A DNA stretch of 36,200 bases from Actinomycetota bacterium (GCA_947489605.1 CANLEG010000007.1:1-36200), one strand, 5' to 3'; shown: positions 8,147 through 16,460, numbered from the stretch's first letter. The notes: a model not told the origin generated them from the letters alone. Made by a program: numbers and translations.

Positions 8147-9737
8147 CCACTCGCTTTTAAAGTCTTCGACAATCATGGCTGTTGGCACGATAGTTTCGCG
8201 CATAACCGGATTAGCACGTGGTCTGCTTTTGGTGGCAGTTCTTGGAACAACCTTGCTAGGCGATACCTTCAACGTTGCAAACACAATGCCAAATATCTTG
8301 TACAACTTAATAATTGGTGGTGCGTTAACTGCAGTCTTTGTCCCGCAAATAGTTCGGGCAACAAATGACCAAGATGGTGGAAGCGCCTTTATCTCACGGC
8401 TGGTAACAGCCACTTTTGTTTTCTTAGCTGGGCTTGTTCTAGTAGCAATTCTTTTAGCACCGGTATTGGTCCGAATTTTTGCGACAAGTTACATCGGGCG
8501 GCCGGAATTTGAAGTAACAACTTTATTTATGCGCTACTGCTTACCGCAAATACTTTTCATGGGCCTATTTGCGCTACTTGGCCAAGTCGCAAATGCAAAA
8601 GGCAAATTCGGCCCCATGATGTGGGCACCGGTTTTAAATAACTTAATTGCTATTGCAGTTTTTGGTTGGTTTTTAAAGTATTCAACTCAACCTACTGTTA
8701 CAACGATTCCTAAGTCGGAAATCATCTGGATTAGTTTGGGTTGCACAGTTGGTTATATGGCACAGGCGTTGATTTTAATTCCTTCGATTTCGAAGACAAA
8801 TATCAGAATTCGTCCAAGGTTTGATTGGCGAGATTCAGAACTGCGTAAGTCTTTACACCTAGCCACATGGACTCTGTTATTTGCTGCTATCTCCCAGGTT
8901 AGTTATTTAGTCACCGTTAATTTATCTACTGGAGCAGCGGTTAAATCTTTAAACAATGGAATTGAAACTGGCGTTGGTTTTACTCCGTTTAGCAATGCGC
9001 TTCTTATTTATATGTTGCCCCATTCAATTATTACTATCTCGGTAGTTACTGCTCTACTTCCTGCTCTCTCAAAACTTGCTCATGAGAAGAAGTCTTTGTT
9101 AATTCATGATCAACTTGTTAGTGCAATGCGATTGGTAGGCCTAGTTACAGTTCCTAGTTCTATTGCATTCTTATTCTTTGGTCCGTTAATGACCGAGACT
9201 CTCTTCTTTGGTATTTCGTTAGCTGATTCGAATTATTTGGGATATACCTTGAGTGCGCTGGCCCTTGGCCTGGCACCGATGAGCGTTAATTTGATTGCTC
9301 TTCGCGGCTTGAATTCATTTGAAAATGTGAAATTACAAGTTTTAAGTAATGCGATTATGAATATCGTTGCAGTAATAGTTTCAATAATTGTTGCTTTTAC
9401 TCTTCCGCCAGAATGGGTAACTGTTGGATTGGCGGGATCGTTAGCACTTAGTTATTACTTTGGAGCTTGGAGCACTATTCGATTGCTTCGTCGATATGAA
9501 ATATCAATCGCTATTTCTGAAGTCTTTGGTTTTTATCTTAAATTGACCGCTCTTGCGCTCCTGGTTTCGGTTCCTATTTGGTTCTTTCGCGATCTAATTC
9601 CAGGCGGGAATATGGTGCGCCTCTTTGTCGTTCTAGCAGTGTGTGGAGTTGGTTATCTTGTGCTCTGCAAGATTGCCCGTGTAAGTGAGATAACTAGTGC
9701 CTTTCAAGTTCTAGCCAGACGTAAAAAGATAGGGTAG
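8139..9737 (+). CDS. murJ: Lipid II flippase MurJ
   Basis: Flips undecaprenyl-linked lipid II to the outer face of the membrane. At 532 residues with about fourteen hydrophobic segments it matches the MviN/MurJ fold. Supporting features are the N-terminal SSTIMAVGTIVSRITGLARG and the family-typical ANTMPNILYNLIIGGALTAVF region. GEGG-like repeats are absent, as expected. Mycobacterial MviN (Rv3910) carries an extra C-terminal pseudokinase domain that binds FhaA. That region is missing here and the protein stops after the last helix and a short basic tail. A GTGAGG stretch about 10 nt before the ATG can act as ribosome-binding site. The gene overlaps the preceding one by 8 bases and is followed after 4 bases by trxB; the sigM pair found between them in mycobacteria is absent. 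Confidence 0.93.
   Translation: MANHSLLKSSTIMAVGTIVSRITGLARGLLLVAVLGTTLLGDTFNVANTMPNILYNLIIGGALTAVFVPQIVRATNDQDGGSAFISRLVTATFVFLAGLVLVAILLAPVLVRIFATSYIGRPEFEVTTLFMRYCLPQILFMGLFALLGQVANAKGKFGPMMWAPVLNNLIAIAVFGWFLKYSTQPTVTTIPKSEIIWISLGCTVGYMAQALILIPSISKTNIRIRPRFDWRDSELRKSLHLATWTLLFAAISQVSYLVTVNLSTGAAVKSLNNGIETGVGFTPFSNALLIYMLPHSIITISVVTALLPALSKLAHEKKSLLIHDQLVSAMRLVGLVTVPSSIAFLFFGPLMTETLFFGISLADSNYLGYTLSALALGLAPMSVNLIALRGLNSFENVKLQVLSNAIMNIVAVIVSIIVAFTLPPEWVTVGLAGSLALSYYFGAWSTIRLLRRYEISIAISEVFGFYLKLTALALLVSVPIWFFRDLIPGGNMVRLFVVLAVCGVGYLVLCKIARVSEITSAFQVLARRKKIG
9730..9735 (+). promoter_or_regulatory. Candidate -10 box for a leaderless trxB transcript
   Basis: TAGGGT lies 6 nt before the trxB ATG and overlaps the murJ stop. 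The GGGT could also serve as a weak Shine-Dalgarno, so the two readings compete. Confidence 0.35.
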
Positions 9738-9741
9738 CCAG

Positions 9742-10671
9742 ATGAGCGAAATACATGAAGTTGTAATTGTTGGTTCGGGCCCGGCTGGTTATACCGCAGC
9801 CATTTATGCGGCGCGTGCGCAACTTTCACCAATACTTTATGAAGGCTCGGTTACTGCTGGCGGCGCTTTGATGAATACAACTGAAGTAGAAAATTTTCCT
9901 GGCTTCGTGGATGGCGTCATGGGACCAGATCTTATGGACTCGATGCGCAAACAATCCGAAAGATTCGGAACGAAATTAGTTACTGATGACATAGTTTCCA
10001 TGGAATTAGGTGGCGATATTAAAGTTCTTAAAGATGGATCCGGAAATACTTTGCAGGCTAAATCTGTAATTCTTGCAACTGGTTCGGCTTATAAAGAAAT
10101 TGGATTGGTAAACGAGAAGCGGTTATCCGGCCGAGGTGTTTCTTGGTGTGCCACTTGCGACGGGTTCTTCTTTAGAGAGAAAGTTATTGCTGTTGTTGGT
10201 GGCGGCGATTCTGCAATGGAAGAGGCTAACTTCCTAACAAAATTTGCAAGTAAAGTTTATGTAATTCATCGTCGAGATTCGCTACGCGCATCGAAAATTA
10301 TGGTTGAGCGCGCACATGCAAATCCAAAGATTGAATTTATTTGGAATACTGAAGTTATAGATGTTCTTGGTGCGGATAAAGTCTCTGGGTTAAAGCTTCG
10401 CAATTTACTCACTAACGAAGAGAGTGAAAGAGATTTCGATGGTCTCTTTGTTGCCATTGGCCACCTACCTAGAAGTGAACTGCTCGTTGGCCAAATCGAT
10501 TTAGATGGCGAAGGTTATGTAAAGGTCGAAAGCGGATCTACTCGTACCAATCAAAAAGGTGTCTTTGCTTGTGGGGATCTAGTCGATCACACCTACCGTC
10601 AGGCGATTACCGCCGCTGGATCTGGTTGTGAAGCAGCGCTAGATGCGGAGCGCTTTCTTTCCGGACATTAA
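9742..10671 (+). CDS. trxB: Thioredoxin-disulfide reductase
   Basis: A flavoprotein that passes electrons from NADPH to thioredoxin in the cytoplasm. The 309 residues match the low-molecular-weight bacterial enzyme. The FAD motif GSGPAG is at 11-16, the redox pair CATC at 136-139, the NADP motif GGGDSAME at 153-160, and the C-terminal FAD motif CGDLVD is present near residue 277. All key residues are intact. trxA follows after 57 bases, the trxB-trxA pairing typical of actinobacteria (Rv3913-Rv3914). A TAGGGT box 6 nt before the ATG suggests it may also be transcribed separately from murJ, which would fit a disulfide-stress response. No binding site for a specific regulator was recognised. 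Confidence 0.97.
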   Translation: MSEIHEVVIVGSGPAGYTAAIYAARAQLSPILYEGSVTAGGALMNTTEVENFPGFVDGVMGPDLMDSMRKQSERFGTKLVTDDIVSMELGGDIKVLKDGSGNTLQAKSVILATGSAYKEIGLVNEKRLSGRGVSWCATCDGFFFREKVIAVVGGGDSAMEEANFLTKFASKVYVIHRRDSLRASKIMVERAHANPKIEFIWNTEVIDVLGADKVSGLKLRNLLTNEESERDFDGLFVAIGHLPRSELLVGQIDLDGEGYVKVESGSTRTNQKGVFACGDLVDHTYRQAITAAGSGCEAALDAERFLSGH

Positions 10672-10728
10672 ATATAATCATCCAATCAAGTGTTAGATAA
10701 TGCTAGTTAAATAGAAGAAGAGGAAAAA

Positions 10729-11052
10729 ATGAGTGCAGCGCAACCAGTAACAACCGCTACTTTTGATGAAGTAGTTTTAAAGAGTTCAACACCAGTTCTT
10801 GTAGATTTTTGGGCAGAGTGGTGTGGTCCATGCCGCGCTGTTGGCCCGATTCTCGATGAGATCGCTACTGAATATGCTGGAAAAATTAAAGTTGTTAAGT
10901 TGAACACCGATGAAGAATCAGCGATTGCAATTAAGTATGGAATCACTTCGATTCCTACCTTAAATGTTTACGTTAATGGCGAAGTTGTAAAAACAGTTAT
11001 TGGTGCAAAGCCAAAGCCAGCACTTCTTAAAGAACTAGCAGCGTTTATTTAA
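10729..11052 (+). CDS. trxA: Thioredoxin
   Basis: A cytoplasmic protein-disulfide reductant. Its 107 residues carry the active site WCGPC at 31-35, the preceding DFWAE, and the cis-proline loop SIPTLNVY near residue 74. It is recycled by the adjacent TrxB. A strong purine-rich ribosome-binding site (AAGAGG) stands about 6 nt before the ATG at 10729. The 57-bp gap after trxB contains TAGATAAT at 10694-10701, which could be a -10 box, but no -35 is evident. It ends 4 bases before the CwlM-like gene, so the two are likely co-transcribed. Confidence 0.97.
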   Translation: MSAAQPVTTATFDEVVLKSSTPVLVDFWAEWCGPCRAVGPILDEIATEYAGKIKVVKLNTDEESAIAIKYGITSIPTLNVYVNGEVVKTVIGAKPKPALLKELAAFI

Positions 11053-11056
11053 ATTC

Positions 11057-12151
11057 ATGTCTCCAACTGGTGAGGAGACCAATGTAATTTCGTTGGTCAC
11101 AAATACTTTAACCAGACTTGGGTTTTTAAAAACCGCATCAACTAATTTTGGTGCGGTTGAAGAAGATGGATTACGTGCATTCCAACAAGAACGTGGCCTG
11201 ATTGTTTCAGGAGAAATTGATGAGCCAACAATTCGAGCAATTGATGAAGCGCGTTGGAAACTAGGCGATCGCATCTTGTCTTTCGTTCCAGGAAAAGCAC
11301 TTCGCGGTGATGACGTTGCTGCGCTGCAATCGCGGTTAGTTGAAATGGGTTTTGATTGTGGTCGAGTTGATGCGGTGTTTGGCATACGGACCGAAGCGGC
11401 AGTTAAAGAGTTTCAAAAATCTGTTGGTGTGAAAGTTGATGGCGTATGTGGTCCCGCAACAATCATGTCGCTGATGAGGTTACTAAAAACAGTTTCTGGT
11501 GGTGCTCCAACACTTCTTAGAGATAACGCAAATCGTGCGGTTCGCGGGCCAGCCCTGGCAAATAAAATTATTGTTTTGGACCCAAGCTCGCTTCCAGAAG
11601 ATCAAGAAGTTACTTTTGATATTGCGCAACGACTTGAAGGTCGATTAATTGCTCTTGGGGTGACAGTTTTTATCTCGGGGAGCAAAGCAAAAAATCCAAG
11701 TGAAAGTGATCGGATAAAATTAGCCAATGAATCAGGCGCTGATTTAGTTATCTCGTTCCACACAGATAATTACAAAAATGAGTTAGCGCACGGTCTGGCA
11801 ACTTATTACTATGGCAATGAATTGCATGGTGTGCATTCCGTTGTTGGTGAAAGGTTTGCCGCACTTGTCCAGCGAGAAGTAACAGCGCGCACCGATCTAC
11901 TAAATTGTCGCACCCATGCTAAATCTTGGGATTTGTTGCGCCTAACAAAGGCGCCAGCGGTACGAATTGATTTGGGATATTTATCAAATGCCGGCGATGT
12001 TAAACGGCTATCTGATGTGGCTTTTCGCGAGACGTTGGTTGAATCAATAATGGTCGCTATTCAACGGCTTTATCTATCTGCCGAAAATGATGCAAAAACT
12101 GGCGCCTTAAAGATTTCGGACCTGCGGAGGGCTGGAATTCGTAAGGATTAA
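11057..12151 (+). CDS. cwlM: CwlM-like amidase-family protein, probably catalytically inactive
   Basis: The 364-residue protein has two peptidoglycan-binding-1 repeats (about 8-65 and 80-143) followed by an Amidase_3 domain (about 168-345). It has no signal peptide or membrane helix, so it should stay in the cytoplasm. In mycobacteria CwlM (Rv3915), from the same locus, is a cytoplasmic regulator of MurA rather than a secreted hydrolase. The canonical zinc loop DPGHGG is here reduced to DPSS at 175-178, with no His and a shortened loop before Glu184. His235 (SFHTD) is kept, and the usual catalytic Glu near the end is Asp305 (RIDLGYLSN). I infer loss of amidase activity. There is no Shine-Dalgarno and only a 4-base gap after trxA. 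Location beside murJ fits control of precursor supply. Confidence 0.85.
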   Translation: MSPTGEETNVISLVTNTLTRLGFLKTASTNFGAVEEDGLRAFQQERGLIVSGEIDEPTIRAIDEARWKLGDRILSFVPGKALRGDDVAALQSRLVEMGFDCGRVDAVFGIRTEAAVKEFQKSVGVKVDGVCGPATIMSLMRLLKTVSGGAPTLLRDNANRAVRGPALANKIIVLDPSSLPEDQEVTFDIAQRLEGRLIALGVTVFISGSKAKNPSESDRIKLANESGADLVISFHTDNYKNELAHGLATYYYGNELHGVHSVVGERFAALVQREVTARTDLLNCRTHAKSWDLLRLTKAPAVRIDLGYLSNAGDVKRLSDVAFRETLVESIMVAIQRLYLSAENDAKTGALKISDLRRAGIRKD

Positions 12152-12193
12152 TCACGACTTCGCCGGCCATGTTAAATGTGGCAAGATTGGAGA

Positions 12194-13447
12194 ATGAGCA
12201 ACGACATCACGCGCATTCATACCGGGGAGATTCAGAATTTAACTGATCGTTTTGCCCACCGCGCTGCGATGATGAAGCCAAGTGAAATTCGTTCGCTATT
12301 CGCTGTTGCATCTCGCCCAGACATTGTCTCTCTTGCCGGTGGAATGCCAAATCTTTCGGCTTTCCCAATGGAGATGATGGCGAGTGTTATCGCGAAATTA
12401 ATCTCTGACAATGGTCAAGAGGCTTTGCAATATGGAAGTGGCCAGGGACATCCAAAACTTCGTGAGCAAATTTGCGATGTTATGGCACTTGAAGGAATTC
12501 GTGCGCATCCCGACGATGTGATTGTCACAACTGGTTCACAACAAGCACTTGATTTAATTTCTCGAATTTTCATTGATCCAGGCGATGTGGTTTTGGTCGA
12601 AGCTCCGTCATATGTCGGAGCCCTTGGAACTTTTCATCAATATGAAGCCAAGGTGGTTCATGTCGCGATGGATGACAATGGTTTGATTCCGATTGCACTA
12701 CGTGAAGCAATTGTTGCTACCCGCGCAACTGGCCGCAAAATAAAGTTCTTGTATTTGATTCCAAATTATCAGAACCCTGCTGGGGTTCTGTTGAGCGCCG
12801 AGCGCCGCACCGAAATTCTCGAAATATGTCGTGAAGAATCAATTTTTGTAATTGAAGATAATCCCTATGGCCTACTTGGTTTTGATCGACCATCGCCAAA
12901 TGCAATGCGCGCTGAAGATTCTGAAAATGTTTTATATCTTGGGTCATTCTCTAAGACAATCGCGCCAGGTTTCCGTATTGGTTGGGCTCTGGTTCCACAA
13001 TCACTTAAAGAGAAGTTGGTGATTGCAAGTGAATCTTCAATTCTCTGTCCATCAAATTTCACACAGTTAGCAATTTCTAGTTATCTCTCGGATCAACCTT
13101 GGCGAGATCAAATTGCATCTTTCGCGGGGCTTTATAAGGTTCGCCGTGATGTGATGCTTGAAACCCTTGAAAAAACTTTTCCTGCCGGTGCCACATGGAC
13201 TAAACCTGGTGGCGGTTTTTATGTTTGGGTAACACTTCCACCTGAAATTGATACCAAAGCGTTAATGCCTAAAGCGATTGTTTCTAAGGTGGCTTATGTT
13301 CCTGGAACCGCTTTTTATGCCGATGGTTTCGGCAGTTGGTCATTGCGGCTCTCTTATTGTTTCCCAAGCCCAGAACGAATTCGTGATGGTGTTACATCTC
13401 TTGCGGGTGTTATTAAGACCGAAATGGAATTACGCGGTTTAAATTAA
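12194..13447 (+). CDS. PLP-dependent aminotransferase, class I/II (MocR/2-aminoadipate type)
   Basis: A fold-type I aminotransferase of about 417 residues. The PLP-binding lysine is Lys254 in [14 protein letters not shown]. Supporting features are SLAGGMPN near 47, the cofactor-contact stretch [10 protein letters not shown] near 113, NYQNPAG near 192 and the substrate-carboxylate Arg in LRLSYCF near the end. The sequence looks like the family of 2-aminoadipate, aromatic and valine-pyruvate-type transaminases without a DNA-binding domain. The exact amino acid is not predictable. An in-frame ATG also exists at 12176, but the protein from 12194 (MSNDITR) fits family starts. GGAGA lies too close to 12194 to be a normal ribosome-binding site. 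The end overlaps convergent parB by 9 bases. Mycobacterium has a different gene here. Confidence 0.85.
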   Translation: MSNDITRIHTGEIQNLTDRFAHRAAMMKPSEIRSLFAVASRPDIVSLAGGMPNLSAFPMEMMASVIAKLISDNGQEALQYGSGQGHPKLREQICDVMALEGIRAHPDDVIVTTGSQQALDLISRIFIDPGDVVLVEAPSYVGALGTFHQYEAKVVHVAMDDNGLIPIALREAIVATRATGRKIKFLYLIPNYQNPAGVLLSAERRTEILEICREESIFVIEDNPYGLLGFDRPSPNAMRAEDSENVLYLGSFSKTIAPGFRIGWALVPQSLKEKLVIASESSILCPSNFTQLAISSYLSDQPWRDQIASFAGLYKVRRDVMLETLEKTFPAGATWTKPGGGFYVWVTLPPEIDTKALMPKAIVSKVAYVPGTAFYADGFGSWSLRLSYCFPSPERIRDGVTSLAGVIKTEMELRGLN

Positions 13448-14311
13448 TTTATTAATTCGCTCTAAATCTTCAAGTGTTGCAAATTCGATTGTGATCTTTC
13501 CTTTTTGTTTTCCAAGCTCAACACTTACTCGGGTATCCAAGCGATCTGACATTCCATCTGCTAATTCCTTAAGTCTTGGTGAGCGAATTTTGCCAGCCTT
13601 TGGTGTCGCTGCTTTTTTAGAGCCTTGATGTGTTGCAACAATCTCTTCGGTAGCACGAACACTCAAACCTTCGGCAACTATTCGCCCTGCTAGTTTTTCT
13701 ATTTCGCTCTCATCGCTCAAAGTTAAAAGTGCGCGTGCATGTCCGGCAGATAAAATTCCGGCGGCAACTCGGCGTTGAACACTTGCTGGCAAATTTAACA
13801 GGCGAAGTGTGTTTGTAATTGCTGGCCTAGATTTACCAACTTTAACTGCAAGTTCATCGTGGGTGTAGCCAAAATCGTTTAGCAAGTTTTGATAAGCCGA
13901 GCCCTCTTCTAATGGATTTAATTGGCTGCGGTGAATATTTTCAAGAAGCGCTTCACGAAGCAGTTCGTTATCTGGAGTCTGTCGAATAATTACTGGAATT
14001 GTTTTTAATCCAGCTAATTTTGAAGCGCGCAATCTGCGCTCTCCCATAATTAATTCATAACGTCCGCCGCCGATATCTCTAACAACCGGTGGTTGTAGGA
14101 CGCCAACTTCTTTTATCGATGCGGATAATTCTGCAAGGGCTTCAGTATCAAAAATAGTTCTTGGTTGTTTTGGGTTTGGAACAATTGCATTTATATCGAC
14201 TTCACCTTGATCTGCAATTGTTACACCGGTGTTAGTAATTAGTGGTGCACTTAGCGATGTTGGTATTAATGAATCTAATCCGCGACCTAATCCGCCTTTG
14301 CGTGTACTCAT
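13439..14311 (-). CDS. parB: Chromosome-partitioning protein ParB
   Basis: A DNA-binding CTPase clamp that loads at parS and spreads to segregate the origin. The 290 residues start with the typical [17 protein letters not shown] tail that contacts ParA. The CTP-binding ParB/Srx domain has NPKQPR at 46-51 and the GERR box at 90-93. A helix-turn-helix region follows ([18 protein letters not shown]) and a C-terminal dimerisation segment closes the protein. The ATG overlaps the parA stop (ATGA at 14308-14311), so both are one operon. Its targets, two near-consensus parS sites, lie in the 5' ends of parA and rsmG just upstream. All expected motifs are present. Confidence 0.97.
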   Translation of the reverse strand: MSTRKGGLGRGLDSLIPTSLSAPLITNTGVTIADQGEVDINAIVPNPKQPRTIFDTEALAELSASIKEVGVLQPPVVRDIGGGRYELIMGERRLRASKLAGLKTIPVIIRQTPDNELLREALLENIHRSQLNPLEEGSAYQNLLNDFGYTHDELAVKVGKSRPAITNTLRLLNLPASVQRRVAAGILSAGHARALLTLSDESEIEKLAGRIVAEGLSVRATEEIVATHQGSKKAATPKAGKIRSPRLKELADGMSDRLDTRVSVELGKQKGKITIEFATLEDLERINKLI

Positions 14312-15222
14312 GCTGTATGTGCTCCATTATTTAAATTGTTTATTTGCTTTGAAGCGTCACCAGAACCACGTCGGGCAATCTCTCGTGCGACTGTCATATA
14401 AGCAATTGCTCCTGGAGAAGATGCGTCGTATGTCATTACAGTTTGATTAAATGAAGGAGCTTCAGAAATTCGAACCGCTCTTGGGATAGGAATATCAATT
14501 AATTCATTTGGGAAATGTTGGCGAACCGTATTTGCCACATCATTTGCTAGGCGAGTTCTGGAATCAAACATGGTTAGAACTATCGTTGTAATTCGCACTT
14601 TTTGATTTAGCATTTGTTGCACTTGTTGCAGAGTTTTTAACAATAAAGTTAAGCCTTCTAGCGAGTAGTACTCGCACTGAATTGGAACCATGACTTCTTC
14701 TGCTGCAGTTAACGCATTGATTGTTAAAAGTCCGAGACTTGGGGGGCAATCGATAATTACATAATCAATTCGTGCACCAGCTGCTTCGCGTTCAGCTAAG
14801 AATTTTTCTAACGCTAGTTTCAATCGTGATTCGCGAGAAACAAAACCGACCATGTTTATCTCGGCGCCAGCTAAATCAACATCCGCTGGTGCGCATTCAA
14901 GGTATGGGAAGCCAGCAACTTTTGTGATCACTTCTGAAAGCGGTAGATCTTTCACAAGGACTTCATACATTCCGGCAAGTTCTTCGCGATCTATGCCAAG
15001 AGCGGTGCAGGCATTTCCTTGCGGATCTAAATCAATAACTAGGACTTTAAGCCCGCCCATTGCTAGGGCCGCGGCAATGTTTACAGCCGTCGTGGTCTTG
15101 CCTACCCCGCCTTTTTGATTGGCGACAGTGAAAACCCGGGTCTTTAAAGGTGTAGGCATCGGCTCTTTGAGTCGCCGAATGCCAATCACTTTTGGGCTGG
15201 ATGTTTCACGTGAATCATTCAC
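14308..15222 (-). CDS. parA: Chromosome-partitioning ATPase ParA (Soj)
   Basis: A Walker-type ATPase that forms a gradient on the nucleoid and moves ParB-parS complexes. The 304 residues contain a deviant Walker A KGGVGKTT at 37-44, with the signature lysine. A Walker B-like [11 protein letters not shown] and the DPQGNA switch are also present. About 26 residues precede the fold. The start is GTG at 15222. The first codons (N-D-S-R-E-T) are written by a near-consensus parS site at 15202-15217. There is no obvious Shine-Dalgarno; TTAGAT sits 6 nt before the GTG inside the end of rsmG and could be a leaderless -10. Eight bases separate it from rsmG. It should be co-transcribed with parB. Confidence 0.96.
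   Translation of the reverse strand: MNDSRETSSPKVIGIRRLKEPMPTPLKTRVFTVANQKGGVGKTTTAVNIAAALAMGGLKVLVIDLDPQGNACTALGIDREELAGMYEVLVKDLPLSEVITKVAGFPYLECAPADVDLAGAEINMVGFVSRESRLKLALEKFLAEREAAGARIDYVIIDCPPSLGLLTINALTAAEEVMVPIQCEYYSLEGLTLLLKTLQQVQQMLNQKVRITTIVLTMFDSRTRLANDVANTVRQHFPNELIDIPIPRAVRISEAPSFNQTVMTYDASSPGAIAYMTVAREIARRGSGDASKQINNLNNGAHTA
15202..15217. promoter_or_regulatory. parS: parS site in the parA start region
   Basis: TGTTTCACGTGAATCA matches the consensus TGTTTCACGTGAAACA at 15 of 16 positions. It encodes part of the ParA N-terminus (SRET). A second TTCACGTGA core follows 13 bp further on (15218-15226) and overlaps the GTG start codon. Confidence 0.9.
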
Positions 15223-15230
15223 GTGAGTAT

Positions 15231-15851
15231 CTAACCAGCCTTTTTGAGTTCAATAACTCGGGCTAGCGGCAACTCGCCTATTTGGATCTCGTGTAGTTCT
15301 GCTTTAGCTACCTTTTTAAAGACTTTGGGGGCCTCTAGCTTTGCCGCCTCTAACTCTTCGGCTGCAGACTCCCCTTTCATGGCCAGCAGAGATCCGCCGC
15401 CCATGACTAAATGCCAAGAAACTGTTGCTAATTTTGGAAGCGGGGCTACAGCCCTTGCCGTCACGTAGTTGAATCCGCCTTTAAAGCTCTCGGCGCGACC
15501 TCTTTTTACCGCTATTTCAATCCCAAGTTCGGCAACCACCTCTTCAAGGAAGTCGATCCGTCTTTGCAGGGGCTCTAGGAGAGTGACTTTTAGGTCTGGT
15601 CTAGCCAGTGCGATGACGATTCCAGGCAAGCCAGCGCCAGAACCGATATCTAGGAGCGAGGCCCCGCTAGAAATTAGCGTGGTGACTGGGATGCAATTGG
15701 CAATGTGGCGATCCCAAATCCGGTCTCCCTCTTTTGGGCCAACTAAGCCCCGGTCGATTCCCCAAGTTGCCAAGATTTCGGCATATCTAGCTACCTCTTT
15801 TTGGCGCTCGCCAAAGTAGGTAGAGATAAGGGTTTCACGTGAAACACTCAC
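15231..15851 (-). CDS. rsmG: 16S rRNA (guanine-527-N7) methyltransferase RsmG (GidB)
   Basis: Methylates G527 in the 530 loop of 16S rRNA using S-adenosylmethionine. The 206 residues carry the GidB hallmarks: the SAM-binding motif DIGSGAGLPG at 68-77, WDRHIANC at about 46-53, LLEPLQRRIDFLEEV after strand 2, and VTARAVAPL near residue 131. Loss of this enzyme gives low-level streptomycin resistance in several bacteria; here the gene looks intact. The start is GTG at 15851, and the sequence SVSRET just after it is encoded by the second parS site. There is no evident Shine-Dalgarno. It lies 15 bases after jag and 8 bases before parA, in the conserved jag-rsmG-parA-parB order. Confidence 0.96.
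   Translation of the reverse strand: MSVSRETLISTYFGERQKEVARYAEILATWGIDRGLVGPKEGDRIWDRHIANCIPVTTLISSGASLLDIGSGAGLPGIVIALARPDLKVTLLEPLQRRIDFLEEVVAELGIEIAVKRGRAESFKGGFNYVTARAVAPLPKLATVSWHLVMGGGSLLAMKGESAAEELEAAKLEAPKVFKKVAKAELHEIQIGELPLARVIELKKAG
15831..15846. promoter_or_regulatory. parS: parS site in the rsmG start region
   Basis: GGTTTCACGTGAAACA matches the parS consensus at 15 of 16 positions and contains the perfect 14-bp palindrome GTTTCACGTGAAAC (15832-15845). It encodes Val-Ser-Arg-Glu-Thr at residues 3-7 of RsmG. It is about 2.7 kb from dnaA, an expected distance for an origin-proximal ParB loading site. Confidence 0.95.
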
Positions 15852-15866
15852 TTTTTTGAAGTGGGA

Positions 15867-16391
15867 TTATTCAGGAAGTACTACAACGCAGCGATTTGGG
15901 TCTTCGCCCTCGGATTCGCTGGTTAGGCCAATTTCTTGGATGGTGTCGTGGACAACCTTGCGCTCGAAAGCATTCATTGGGCGCAGCTTTACAGATTCGC
16001 CTGATGCCTTAACTTGGTCAGCGATTTCATGGGCCAGCTTGGCTAGCTCCTCTTTTTTGTCGCCGCGGAAGTTATCAATATCCAGCATTAATCGTGAGCG
16101 CTCGCCGGTCGATGTTTGGACCGCAAGGCGAGTTAGCTCTTGAATTGCATCTAGGACTTCGCCGCGATCTCCTACCAAGTGGCCGAGTGCGCCGCCGGCA
16201 ATTGCCAGGGAAGCCCGGTCATTCTCGACGTCGATATCGATATCGCCATCAAGATCTGCAATGTCGAGTAGAGCTTCGAGATAATCCGCCGCTACATCGC
16301 CCTCTTCTTCAAGGCGGGCAACCAGGGACTTCTTCTCTAGTTTTTCTGATTTTTCTGACTTCTCTTCTGACTTTTCAATTACTTCGCTCAT
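15867..16391 (-). CDS. jag: Jag/KhpB-like RNA-binding protein (KH and R3H domains)
   Basis: A cytoplasmic single-stranded nucleic-acid binding protein encoded with yidC in most actinobacteria and firmicutes. The 174 residues begin with a low-complexity Ser-Glu-Lys stretch (about 4-22, repeated SEK units). The KH domain has the GxxG-type loop LVGDRGEVLDAIQ near 92-104. The C-terminal R3H domain has the core RPMNAFERKVVHDTI and ends SEGEDPNRCVVV. The classical Jag N-terminal domain is replaced by the charged stretch, as usual in actinobacteria. A strong AAGGAG stands 6 nt before the ATG at 16391. It sits between yidC (69-bp gap) and rsmG. Its RNA targets are unknown here. Confidence 0.92.
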   Translation of the reverse strand: MSEVIEKSEEKSEKSEKLEKKSLVARLEEEGDVAADYLEALLDIADLDGDIDIDVENDRASLAIAGGALGHLVGDRGEVLDAIQELTRLAVQTSTGERSRLMLDIDNFRGDKKEELAKLAHEIADQVKASGESVKLRPMNAFERKVVHDTIQEIGLTSESEGEDPNRCVVVLPE

Positions 16392-16430
16392 TTTTATCTC
16401 CTTGTTTTGGTGAAAACTGATTTAACTAAT

Positions 16431-16457
16431 TTGACCGATATATCCGATTTGTCCGAT
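16431..16457. repeat. Three imperfect 9-bp tandem units between yidC and jag
   Basis: The units TTGACCGAT, ATATCCGAT and TTGTCCGAT are adjacent. All end in CCGAT. They lie immediately after the yidC stop and before the jag ribosome-binding site. Function is not known; slippage is a simple origin. Confidence 0.6.
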
Positions 16458-16460
16458 TTA

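Noticed and set aside
10673-10701. TATAAT at the end of trxB and TAGATAAT before trxA as a trxA promoter
   Set aside because: No -35 element is found at a suitable spacing for either, so I kept this only as a remark under trxA.
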